NCBI RefSeq assembly: GCF_010120715.1
Contig: NZ_CP047591.1
Location: forward strand, 1,426,001-1,490,000
Source of the DNA: Aminipila terrae
GTDB taxonomy: Bacteria; Bacillota; Clostridia; Peptostreptococcales; Anaerovoracaceae
DNA length: 64,000 bases
Reading direction: 5' to 3'
The number at the start of each line of letters is the position of its first letter. Positions within the stretch are counted from its first letter, which is position 1. The notes beneath the pieces were generated by a model. It searched no databases and had not been told where the DNA came from. It was given only the letters and a program-made list of their open reading frames with translations. A program made the translations under genes and the position numbers. Shown piece after piece: positions 8,541 through 16,567 of the stretch.

Positions 8541-9872
8541 ATGAACCAAAAATTAAGTTTTAGTAAACTTCTTTCGTTATCCCTTATGTTGTTTGCTATG
8601 TTCTTCGGAGCCGGCAACATGATTTTTCCACCAATGATGGGACAACTATCAGGTGGAAGTTTTCTTCAAAGTGTTGCAGGCTTTGTTGCTACCGATGCAG
8701 GGCTATCCATACTGGGTATCGCTGCCGTAGTTATGGTAGGTACAAAACTGGATGATCTGGTTGGATTAATCGGTCCAAAATTCTCCATATTTATGGGCGT
8801 TTTAATCTATTTATTAATAGGCCCGCTATTTGCCCTTCCAAGAACGGGAACGGTATCTTTTGAATTGGCAGTTGTTCCTTTTATTCCCGAAGGTATACCA
8901 AAGATTTTATTCTCGGTTATCTTTACCGCCATATTCTTTGGCGTGACTTATGTATTGAGCATAAATCCATCCAAATTAGTGGATATAGTTGGAAAAATAC
9001 TGACTCCGGTACTATTAATTTCTATTGCAGTTATTTTTATTGCATGTGTGATACATCCAGTAGGAGAAATAGGTACTGCCACAGGAGAATATGCATCCAT
9101 TCCATTTTTCAGAGGAATGATAGAAGGTTACCTGGCACTTGACGGTCTGGCTGCTTTAGCCTTTGCCATTGTTGTTATTAATTCCGTCAAAGGTTTTGGG
9201 ATATCCCATCCCAAAGCTATCGTAAAGTATACCCTGCTGGCAGGGGTTCTTGCTGGTGTAGGTTTAGGTATTGTTTATCTGGCCCTAGGGTTTATAGGTG
9301 CGCAGACTTCAACCAGTCCTTTATTTGAAAACGGAAGCCAGCTATTAGCCGCAGTAGTTTATCAGCTTCTTGGAAGAGGTGGCAATATTGTTTTAGGGCT
9401 TGCAGTTTTGATGGCATGTCTGACTACTTCCATAGGTCTGGCAAGTTCCTTTTCAGATTACTTTAATGTAATACTTCCGAAGTATTCATATAAAAGCATT
9501 CTGGCAGTGGTTTGTATTTTCAGTTTTGCACTATCTAATATTGGTCTGACTACAATGATACAGGTTACGCTTCCAGCGCTGGTTATGATATATCCGCCTG
9601 CCATCGCTCTTATACTTTTATCCTTCTGCAACAGATGGATAAAAAGCAAATCAGAAGCTTATGCTTTAGCTCTGTTGTTTGCCTTTATCATCGGTGTATT
9701 TGACGGTTTAAAGACAGCTGGGATTTCATTGGGAGGCCTTAGTGTACTGGTTGCAAAAATTCCTTTATTCAGCTTGGGGCTTGGATGGATTATCCCTGCC
9801 ATTATCGGATGTATCATAGGAATGCTTCCATTTGTAAACTTCCTAACAAAGAAAAAAGAGTTTCAGATATAA
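8541..9872 (+). CDS. brnQ: branched-chain amino acid transport carrier, 443 aa
   Basis: A Na+ or H+ symporter for leucine, isoleucine and valine (LIVCS family) with about 12 membrane segments. The start MNQKLSFSKLLSLSLMLFAM, followed by FFGAGNMIFPPMMG, is the family signature, and PLFALPRTGTVSFELAV follows. GAGGTAAAAA precedes the ATG. It ends at a strong terminator. The window also holds a full ilv/leu set far downstream, so the cell can both import and make branched-chain amino acids. Confidence 0.92.
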   Translation: MNQKLSFSKLLSLSLMLFAMFFGAGNMIFPPMMGQLSGGSFLQSVAGFVATDAGLSILGIAAVVMVGTKLDDLVGLIGPKFSIFMGVLIYLLIGPLFALPRTGTVSFELAVVPFIPEGIPKILFSVIFTAIFFGVTYVLSINPSKLVDIVGKILTPVLLISIAVIFIACVIHPVGEIGTATGEYASIPFFRGMIEGYLALDGLAALAFAIVVINSVKGFGISHPKAIVKYTLLAGVLAGVGLGIVYLALGFIGAQTSTSPLFENGSQLLAAVVYQLLGRGGNIVLGLAVLMACLTTSIGLASSFSDYFNVILPKYSYKSILAVVCIFSFALSNIGLTTMIQVTLPALVMIYPPAIALILLSFCNRWIKSKSEAYALALLFAFIIGVFDGLKTAGISLGGLSVLVAKIPLFSLGLGWIIPAIIGCIIGMLPFVNFLTKKKEFQI

Positions 9873-9885
9873 AAAGCAAAAAAAG

Positions 9886-9912
9886 AAAAACCTCCCAAAA
9901 CGGGAGGTTTTT
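9886..9912. terminator. terminator behind brnQ
   Basis: AAAAACCTCCC and GGGAGGTTTTT form a perfect stem with a five-base loop, usable on both strands. Confidence 0.88.
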
Positions 9913-10167
9913 CTTTAGTGTGTGTGTATCTAATAAAAGAAGGAAACCTGCATTATTTAAAATGCATATTTCAGGGTCCCAATAATCCCCTACAAGCTTT
10001 ATTATAGACAAGGATTGTGATGATTATGTGTAGAATTTATGTAAAATTTATTTATTTCCTTAAGAATTTCTTAATATAAACTACTTTTAAACTTAATAAT
10101 TGTGTTTTATAGTAATTATATACTTAAATTGATATTATTTTACTATATAAATAGCAGGAGAAACGAA

Positions 10168-11052
10168 ATGACATATGGGGCAGAAAAAAAACGTCGGACG
10201 AAAAAGAATAAAACTAAATTAATTTTTTTACCATTTAAAATCTTTTTAGTTCTTTTATTTGGGCTCTTTGTCTGGTACAGCCTTTTTAATTTAGTCTTTA
10301 ATCATACAGAGGATGCTACAGAAGCCTCATCCTCTTCCGTTTATGACCCTTACGAGAACGTTCCTCTGCACAGTTATAACTGGGACAACCTTTCAGTCAG
10401 CCCTGGCCGGATTGAGTATACAGATGATAAGGGGATAAAGGCTTTGCAGGGAGTAGATGTTTCTCACTACCAAGGAAATATAAACTGGCAGAAAGTAAAA
10501 GCTTCTGGAATCTCTTTTACCATGCTAAGGATAGGGTACCGAGGTTATAAAAGTGGCAAAATCATTCAGGACACAAACTTTATTCAGAATATGAACCAGG
10601 CCCTTTCTGCTGGTATCCATGTGGGTGTATATTTCTTTTCACAGGCTATCACAGAAGAAGAAGCCATAGAAGAAGCTGATTTTGTTTTGCAAAGTATTGA
10701 TGGTTATAAAGTCACATATCCTCTTGTATTTGATTTAGAAGAAATTTCATCTTCAGATCACCGGGCTTATAGTTTAACGAAAGAGCAACGGACAAAAATA
10801 GCTATCGCCTTTTGCAAACGAATAGGATCTGCAGGTTATACTCCCATGATATATGGCAATGGGTCCTGGCTGACAGATTGTTATGATCTTAATCAGATTT
10901 CAGACTTTGATATCTGGCTGGCCCAGTATGCTAATTGTCCAACTTTCCCTTATGATTTTAAAATGTGGCAATATACAAATGCAGGATATGTTGATGGAAT
11001 CAACCATGTAGTTGATATTGACTTATGCTTTGAGCCGTATAATAAAGATTAA
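10168..11052 (+). CDS. membrane-anchored GH25 muramidase (lysozyme), 294 aa
   Basis: Start ATG 10168 (MTYGAEKKRRTKKNK) is chosen because AGGAG lies 8 bases before it; a longer frame reaches 10102 but has no binding site. A basic cytoplasmic tail is followed by one membrane segment (about 19-45) and a linker. The GH25 domain begins near residue 90 with QGVDVSHYQGNINWQKVK, contains VGVYFFSQAITEEEAIEEAD and the catalytic acid pair in YPLVFDLEEI, and ends WQYTNAGYVDGINHVVDIDL. It would cleave the muramic acid-glucosamine bond of peptidoglycan outside the cell. It is a single gene between two terminators. The N-terminal anchor suggests wall remodelling rather than secreted autolysis. Confidence 0.9.
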   Translation: MTYGAEKKRRTKKNKTKLIFLPFKIFLVLLFGLFVWYSLFNLVFNHTEDATEASSSSVYDPYENVPLHSYNWDNLSVSPGRIEYTDDKGIKALQGVDVSHYQGNINWQKVKASGISFTMLRIGYRGYKSGKIIQDTNFIQNMNQALSAGIHVGVYFFSQAITEEEAIEEADFVLQSIDGYKVTYPLVFDLEEISSSDHRAYSLTKEQRTKIAIAFCKRIGSAGYTPMIYGNGSWLTDCYDLNQISDFDIWLAQYANCPTFPYDFKMWQYTNAGYVDGINHVVDIDLCFEPYNKD

Positions 11053-11067
11053 ATTCTCTTTATGAAA

Positions 11068-11088
11068 AAAGGGGCGCTCAGCCCCTTT
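11068..11088. terminator. bidirectional terminator between the muramidase and a small ORF
   Basis: AAAGGGGC and GCCCCTTT arms with loop GCTCA. A run of six T follows on the minus strand, and a weaker T-rich tail on the plus strand. Confidence 0.8.
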
Positions 11089-11103
11089 CAATGGTTTTAT
11101 TCC

Positions 11104-11229
11104 TTATTTTTCATATGCCAGCAAGATTACATCTTTGCCATCTTTCGTTTTTATCTGGTTCTGCATTCCGTTAAGATTTTCAACATCTTTTGAAGTAATA
11201 TCTGCAAAATTCATATTTTTTACTTCCAT
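11104..11229 (-). CDS. small ORF, 41 aa, unknown
   Basis: On the minus strand an ATG at 11227-11229 is preceded by AAAGGA and opens a 41-residue frame beginning MEVKNMNFADITSKDVENLN and ending VILLAYEK, followed by TAA and the terminator at 11068-11088. The composition (alternating charged and hydrophobic residues, no signal peptide or membrane segment) looks like a small soluble protein. I do not recognise the family. Ribosome binding site, compact frame and terminator together support expression. Confidence 0.5.
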   Translation of the reverse strand: MEVKNMNFADITSKDVENLNGMQNQIKTKDGKDVILLAYEK

Positions 11230-11356
11230 ATCTATTATTCCTTTCACTTTTTAATTATGAAGATAGCTTATGCAACTCATCCCAAACCATACTTAAAAAC
11301 TACAGCCAATAATTGTTTATGTAATAAAAAATTTTTAAATTGTTATTAGTTAATAA

Positions 11357-12133
11357 TTATATTAGTTTTATATTTTTGACACAACTGCTAAAATATAGCT
11401 TTCGATTCTGAAAGTATTCTGTCTCAGGAGGCCTGATATCCTTTAGACGATAGCTCCTTCCCAGTTTTTCATAGGTCGGTACTCCTAGACGGTGATAAGG
11501 CAGCAATTGGATGGCAGAAACAAATGGAAGCTCCTGACAAAATTCAGCAGCTGCTGCCAGTTCATCGTAGCCGTCATTAATTCCTGGTATCAATGGAATA
11601 CGAATAACCACATCCAGAGACTGATTCTCAGAAGTCACCCTACATATGTTATCCAGAATAACAGCATTGTCATGACCGCAATATTTCTCATGTTTTTTTC
11701 CATTATAAAATTTTAAATCAACATACAAAGTATCCAAATAGGACAAAATCCTCTGTAACTCACCGAAAGGAGCAAACAAGCAGCTCTCCATTGCTGTATT
11801 CATTCCAAGGAACTTACATTGCCTAAGAATTTCTGCTGTAAAGGCTGGCTGTAATAAAGGTTCTCCCCCGGAAATGGTCATTCCTCCGCCTGAGTGAAAG
11901 AAAAAAATTTTATCTTTTTCAACTTCTTTGATTACCTGGTCCACCGACATTATGCTCCCATATATTCTATCCGTACCCTGCTCCATTTCGGGAGATTGAC
12001 TTTCTGGTGTGGAACACCATGCGCAGGATAAAGGGCAGCCTTTCAGAAATACAACGGTTCGCAACCCTTCCCCATCGTGGATGGAGGATCTTTCTATCCG
12101 CAATACCCTGCCACTTAATTCTGACATTGACAT
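11357..12133 (-). CDS. glycyl-radical enzyme activase (radical SAM), 258 aa
   Basis: Uses S-adenosylmethionine and a [4Fe-4S] cluster to abstract hydrogen from the glycine of its partner enzyme. The start region ERSSIHDGEGLRTVVFLKGC, followed by PLSCAWC, carries the CxxxCxxC cluster ligands (about residues 33-40); GGGMTISGGEPLLQP is the SAM-binding motif. The segment between the cluster and GGEP is short, and I see no extra Cys-rich ferredoxin insert, which most activases of non-PFL glycyl-radical enzymes carry. ATG 12133 follows AAAGGA and overlaps the end of the glycyl-radical gene by 19 bases, so the two are translationally coupled. Confidence 0.92.
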   Translation of the reverse strand: MSMSELSGRVLRIERSSIHDGEGLRTVVFLKGCPLSCAWCSTPESQSPEMEQGTDRIYGSIMSVDQVIKEVEKDKIFFFHSGGGMTISGGEPLLQPAFTAEILRQCKFLGMNTAMESCLFAPFGELQRILSYLDTLYVDLKFYNGKKHEKYCGHDNAVILDNICRVTSENQSLDVVIRIPLIPGINDGYDELAAAAEFCQELPFVSAIQLLPYHRLGVPTYEKLGRSYRLKDIRPPETEYFQNRKLYFSSCVKNIKLI

Positions 12134-14502
12134 CCCATGATTCCTTTCTGTGTTGTCCTACTGATTATATCATCCTGTACTTCTTTATCTAGTTCAACAA
12201 AGTAAGCCGTATATCCTGCCACCCGTATCAGGAGACCTTTGTATTCTTCTGGATATTTCTGAGCCAGTAAAAGCTTTTCTCTGCTTATGACATTGAACTG
12301 CACATGATGAATACCTAAAGTGCACATGCTCTTTAAAAGTGCCATTACCTGTGCTTTTCCCTTATCTGTCTCTACAAGCTCCGGCTCCACTTTCAGGTTG
12401 AGCAAGGTTCCCTGAACAAAACGGGCATGGGGAATTTTAGACACGGACTTCAATACTGCAGTGGGACCTTCTACATCTGTTCCTCCACTTGGACTGAGTC
12501 CATCCGCAAGAGGTTTCCATGCCAGACGGCCTGAAGGCAAAGCCCCTACCTCTTTGCCAAATGCAATATTTCCAGTAACAGGGAGGATACCGGGGGTCAT
12601 TTTACCGAACTTACTACTATACCCTTCTATTTCATCAGCCAAAAAAGTGAACATTTCCCCGGCTATGTCATCAACCTTGGGGTTATCATTCCCATACTTA
12701 GGAACCTTTAAGCATAGTTCCTGTACTGATTCATACCCCTCAAAATTATTGGCTAAGGCCTGACAAAGTACCTCCATTATAACAGTCTTATCTTCAAAAA
12801 TGAGCTGCCTCACCGCTGCCATACTGTTAATCAAATCGGCTACGCCTATAAGAATGGTTCCGTTTCCAATATTGTACTTTGCCCCTCCCGTAGAATAATC
12901 TTTGCAGTTTTCTATGCATTCCTTAAAGGTAAAGGACAGAACAGGAACAGGTCGGTGCAGACAGCAAATATCATCTATGATATGACTGCTGGTAATGCAG
13001 CGCCTGATTAGATAGGCCGCCTGTTTTTTCACTGCTGCTTCAAACTCTTCATAGCTGGTAAAGGTTTTCGGATCACCTGTGTGTTCTGAAATAAAATGGC
13101 CTGTTTTACGGGATTTTCCGTCAGTCATGGCAAGCTCTATGACACTGCCAAGATTAATCTCCGTCATATCTGTTACACCACGAAGCCGCCCTTCCAGATT
13201 CGTTTCCACACAGCCGCATGGATTCCAATCCAAAGCTTCTCTCAGAGGAATACCTTTATTCTGAATCATCTGAATGCCAGTTTCATCATTAAAGAATGCA
13301 GGGAAACCTGTTCCCAGACTGATCAGGTCTACCACCTTTCGTAAAAAATGATCTGAATTCTTTGCCATACTATACCGTACGGATAGGGAAGGCTGATACA
13401 GCTGTACATCCATGGTAGCCTGCAAAATCAGATAGGAAAGCTCATTAACTGCATCATCACCATTTGTATTGACTCCGCCTACGCTGACATTCTGAAACAT
13501 GGGATATCCCGCACTGAATCCAGCAGTACTTTCATCTGTAAAAAAGCATGGTTCGCTGAACTTAATCCAGAGACAATCCAGAAGTTCCTGAGCCTGATCT
13601 GATGTCATCCGTCCGCTGTCTATATCATTTTTGTAATAAGGCCATAAGTACTGATCCAGCCGTCCCGGATTGTAGGAGGCCGCATTTTGTTCCATAATCA
13701 GACAGTTCTGATAGAAACAGATTGCTTGCAAAGCTTCCCAGAAATTTGTAGCAGGATTCTCTGGGACATTGCGGCAGATTGCAGCAATGGTTTCCAGTTC
13801 CTTCTTTCTCTTTGCATCCCTTTCTTTCGCTGCCTGTGTTTCTGCCAAATCTGCATGACGGTTGGCTAAAATCACAAGCCCTTCCGCTACCGTCTCCAGG
13901 GCCTGAAGGTATACTTGTTTTTCATAATCCCCGGGAATAGCTGTGTCCAATTTGGCTTTTCTTTCTTTAATCACCTGGAGGATGCCTTTTACTCCTGCTT
14001 CTAAGAGCCATTTATAGCCAGCAGTTACTTCCCCGAATCCCCTGCTGCCTTTGCTGTCTACGAGAATCGCACCGTTATCCTGCAACCGTTTAACATCATC
14101 AGGAATCTGACGTTTCCACATTTCCCGGGTAGATCGACCCAGCCAGTAAGGTTGGATGATTTCCAGAAAGGTTTTACGATCCTGGTCTCTTAGAATAAAG
14201 GGATCACATGGTCGGGTGCTGATTGTATCCAGCTCTTCTGCAAGAACGGCCCAGCTGCCATCTGCACTGATTATTCCGGTTCTGGTCTTGCTCCCACAGC
14301 TTCCGATAATCAGCTCTCCCTCATTGATGAATACTGATTTTTCAGCGCATTGCTTACGAAAAGCATGTGCTTTACAAAGAACTACCGGAAGTCCTGCCGC
14401 TTCCTTAAATCCCTCTGTCAGGATTCTGGCCGGCTCCAGATCAATTTCCGGTTGAAAGGAAAGTAATTTTTCCTTTAACATTTTTACTCTTTCTGTAACC
14501 AT
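12115..14502 (-). CDS. glycyl-radical enzyme of unassigned substrate (PFL-like), 795 aa
   Basis: A large oxygen-sensitive radical enzyme of the pyruvate formate-lyase superfamily. The catalytic thiyl Cys is in NPCGCVETNLEGRLRG, and the glycyl-radical site is near the C-terminus in LLIRVAGYTAYFVELDKEV. GCVE, rather than the Cys-Cys pair of pyruvate formate-lyase, places it in the branch of dehydratases, decarboxylases and C-N/C-S lyases (HypD, CutC, HpdB and relatives). The GCVET context and the overall N-terminal layout recall trans-4-hydroxyproline dehydratase, but residues after the motif (NLEGRLRGVTDMTEINLG) differ and no proC-like partner is adjacent. Substrate is therefore open. It is transcribed from a sigma-54-type promoter and coupled to its activase. 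Confidence 0.9.
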   Translation of the reverse strand: MVTERVKMLKEKLLSFQPEIDLEPARILTEGFKEAAGLPVVLCKAHAFRKQCAEKSVFINEGELIIGSCGSKTRTGIISADGSWAVLAEELDTISTRPCDPFILRDQDRKTFLEIIQPYWLGRSTREMWKRQIPDDVKRLQDNGAILVDSKGSRGFGEVTAGYKWLLEAGVKGILQVIKERKAKLDTAIPGDYEKQVYLQALETVAEGLVILANRHADLAETQAAKERDAKRKKELETIAAICRNVPENPATNFWEALQAICFYQNCLIMEQNAASYNPGRLDQYLWPYYKNDIDSGRMTSDQAQELLDCLWIKFSEPCFFTDESTAGFSAGYPMFQNVSVGGVNTNGDDAVNELSYLILQATMDVQLYQPSLSVRYSMAKNSDHFLRKVVDLISLGTGFPAFFNDETGIQMIQNKGIPLREALDWNPCGCVETNLEGRLRGVTDMTEINLGSVIELAMTDGKSRKTGHFISEHTGDPKTFTSYEEFEAAVKKQAAYLIRRCITSSHIIDDICCLHRPVPVLSFTFKECIENCKDYSTGGAKYNIGNGTILIGVADLINSMAAVRQLIFEDKTVIMEVLCQALANNFEGYESVQELCLKVPKYGNDNPKVDDIAGEMFTFLADEIEGYSSKFGKMTPGILPVTGNIAFGKEVGALPSGRLAWKPLADGLSPSGGTDVEGPTAVLKSVSKIPHARFVQGTLLNLKVEPELVETDKGKAQVMALLKSMCTLGIHHVQFNVISREKLLLAQKYPEEYKGLLIRVAGYTAYFVELDKEVQDDIISRTTQKGIMGCQCQN

Positions 14503-14551
14503 TGACTACTACCTCATCTCTTCTTTTTTGTGACCATTTATTTAATTATTA

Positions 14552-14567
14552 CGCAAAATCGATGCCA
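14552..14567 (-). promoter_or_regulatory. sigma-54 (-24/-12) promoter of the glycyl-radical operon
   Basis: The minus strand reads TGGCAT-N5-TTGCG: GG and GC are exactly ten bases apart, as sigma-54 promoters require. It lies 50 bases before the enzyme start and faces a sigma-54 activator gene. Confidence 0.82.
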
Positions 14568-14607
14568 TCGCACAAAGGGCTATTTTCACTATGATTTCCA
14601 TCATTAT

Positions 14608-14699
14608 TCTCAATATTGCGAATTAGTTTTCTTTCTTTTCACTTATTTCTCTGATATAATCAGCATATATCAAATTCTCAATATTGCAAAATTTTTGCA
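14608..14699. promoter_or_regulatory. activator binding region: repeated motif and dyad
   Basis: TCTCAATATTGC occurs at 14608-14619 and again at 14676-14687, 68 bp apart. The second copy runs into a perfect dyad TGCAAAATTTTTGCA (14685-14699). The sites lie 40-150 bp upstream of the sigma-54 promoter, the usual enhancer distance. The second also sits just behind a TATAAT box (14655-14660) of the regulator gene, which would allow autorepression. Confidence 0.6.
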
Positions 14700-14732
14700 T
14701 ATTGTTGTTTTTCCAAAGAAAGAAGGGTCAAA

Positions 14733-16526
14733 ATGGGATATCTCATTAAGCTTCAGAAAGAAGTTCAGAATTTTGCCGAAGCTATTTCAGCTGCCTTAAA
14801 GATAGAAACTGAAATTCTCGATGATGATTTTTTTGTTGTTGGAGCCACAAGCCATTTTTTGCAGGAGTTTATTCTGCAGAACTCCTTTTCAAACATTCAC
14901 ATAACGCGACACGTAATGGAAACCAAACGTCCCATGGTTTTACTGGATCCCAGTGAAAACCAGCTTTGCAGCAGCTGTTTGGAAAAACAGGAGTGTTTTT
15001 ATAAAGCAGGACTCTATTATCCCATACTGTCAAAAGGAGTATGTTACGGAGTGATTAGCCTTGTTGCATTTAATGAGGACCAGAAAAAAATTATTGCAGA
15101 AAACAGTTACACTTTTATGAATTTTACCAGCATTATGGCAAACCTGCTGGCCTCTAAAATACAGGAGTCCATTACTTTGGAAGAGCTTTATAAATCCAAT
15201 GAGTATCTGAATACAATTATTTCTTCTGTTCACGAAGGTATTATCGCCTGTGATATGGAAGCCCATATTACCTGTTTTAACCATACTGCCGAGGAAAAGC
15301 TGGGCGTTGACAGATCTGCTGTGATAGGCCGGTCCGTGTTGGAAATGTTCCCAGATTCTCAACTGGCAAAAGCTATAAACAGTCAAACGTCAATATACGA
15401 TACTAACGCTGAATATCGAAATGTAAACGGAGACCCAGTTCATGTAATTTCCAACGTTACCCTGGTCAAAAAAGATGATTTTCTTTTAGGCGCAGTTGAA
15501 TCCTTTAACACAGAAGAAAGTTTATATCGTTTTGCCCACAGATTGTTCTCTGAAGAATATTCCTATTCATTTAACAACATCATTGGGAACAGCCCTGTCA
15601 TGGAATCTGTAAAATCCCGTGCCAACGCTATTGCCAAAAGCCCTTCCACTGTCCTGATCACCGGTGAAAGTGGAACAGGGAAAGAACTCTTTGCCAATGC
15701 CATTCACCATGCCAGTCTTCGTGCAGAAAAGCCTTTCATCCCTATTAATTGCGGAGCCATTCCAGACGCCTTGTTAGAAAGTGAGCTTTTCGGATACGAA
15801 AAAGGAGCCTTCACCGGAGCCCGGACAGAAGGGAAACCGGGTATCTTTGAACTGGCTCAGGGAGGTACGATTTTTCTGGATGAAATCGGCGATATGCCAC
15901 TTAATCTCCAGGTAAAGCTTTTGCGGGTATTACAGGAAAAAGCAATCCAGCGTGTGGGCGGCACGAAAATCATTCCCATCGACGCACGAATTATTGCAGC
16001 ATCTCATAAGAATCTGGGGACAAAAATTGCTGAAAATCAATTTCGTGAAGATTTGTTTTATCGTTTAAATGTGATTCCCATTACAATCCCTCCTTTAAGG
16101 GACCATATGGAAGACATGCCCCTTCTTATTGAATTTCTCTTCAATAAGTTTTCAGTTTTGTTAAATCATAAAATCAAAGGGGTTTCTGAAGAAGCTTTTA
16201 AACTATTATGTTCCTATGGGTGGCCCGGTAACATACGGGAATTAGAAAATGCCATTGAATACGCTGTAAATTTTTCTGAAGGAAGTGAAATAATAGGAGT
16301 GAGTGCTCTTCCACGGTGGTTATATCAAGATAATAAGGAAAGTAATCTAAATCCAAAGCTACCAGTTGTTAACCGTAAAGAACATCTGGGAAATCAGGAA
16401 AGAAATTTAATTGAAAGTGAACTTCTGGCAGAGGGAACTTCTTTAGATTCCAAGAAAAAAATCGCATTGAAACTTGGAATGAACTTGTCCACTCTATATC
16501 GAAAAATCAAAAAATATGGTTTATAA
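14733..16526 (+). CDS. sigma-54-dependent transcriptional activator, 597 aa
   Basis: Domain order: an N-terminal sensory region (1-150) with a Cys79-x2-Cys82-x5-Cys88 cluster (CSSCLEKQEC), a PAS domain (about 155-265), the AAA+ domain with Walker A GESGTGKE (311-318), the sigma-54 contact loop GAFTGA (358-363) and Walker B GTIFLDEIGDM, and a C-terminal Fis-type helix-turn-helix (about 555-597). It would bind the upstream dyads and open the divergent glycyl-radical promoter in response to a ligand or redox signal sensed by the Cys/PAS region. AAGAAGG precedes the ATG at 14733. Sensing a metal or redox state through the Cys triplet is inference. Confidence 0.93.
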   Translation: MGYLIKLQKEVQNFAEAISAALKIETEILDDDFFVVGATSHFLQEFILQNSFSNIHITRHVMETKRPMVLLDPSENQLCSSCLEKQECFYKAGLYYPILSKGVCYGVISLVAFNEDQKKIIAENSYTFMNFTSIMANLLASKIQESITLEELYKSNEYLNTIISSVHEGIIACDMEAHITCFNHTAEEKLGVDRSAVIGRSVLEMFPDSQLAKAINSQTSIYDTNAEYRNVNGDPVHVISNVTLVKKDDFLLGAVESFNTEESLYRFAHRLFSEEYSYSFNNIIGNSPVMESVKSRANAIAKSPSTVLITGESGTGKELFANAIHHASLRAEKPFIPINCGAIPDALLESELFGYEKGAFTGARTEGKPGIFELAQGGTIFLDEIGDMPLNLQVKLLRVLQEKAIQRVGGTKIIPIDARIIAASHKNLGTKIAENQFREDLFYRLNVIPITIPPLRDHMEDMPLLIEFLFNKFSVLLNHKIKGVSEEAFKLLCSYGWPGNIRELENAIEYAVNFSEGSEIIGVSALPRWLYQDNKESNLNPKLPVVNRKEHLGNQERNLIESELLAEGTSLDSKKKIALKLGMNLSTLYRKIKKYGL

Positions 16527-16541
16527 TAAGGATAAAAAATT

Positions 16542-16567
16542 GGCATGCAGCTTTAAAGCTGCATGCC
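16542..16567 (-). terminator. perfect 26-base palindrome overlapping a stop codon
   Basis: Thirteen-base arms starting GGCATGCAGCTTT form an uninterrupted hairpin. On the minus strand six T residues follow, so it terminates the amidohydrolase-like gene, whose TAA (16553-16555) lies inside the stem. It also stands behind the plus-strand activator gene. Confidence 0.7.

Noticed and set aside
12115..14502. Pyruvate formate-lyase
   Set aside because: The active site reads GCVE with a single thiyl Cys context, not the adjacent Cys-Cys of PFL.
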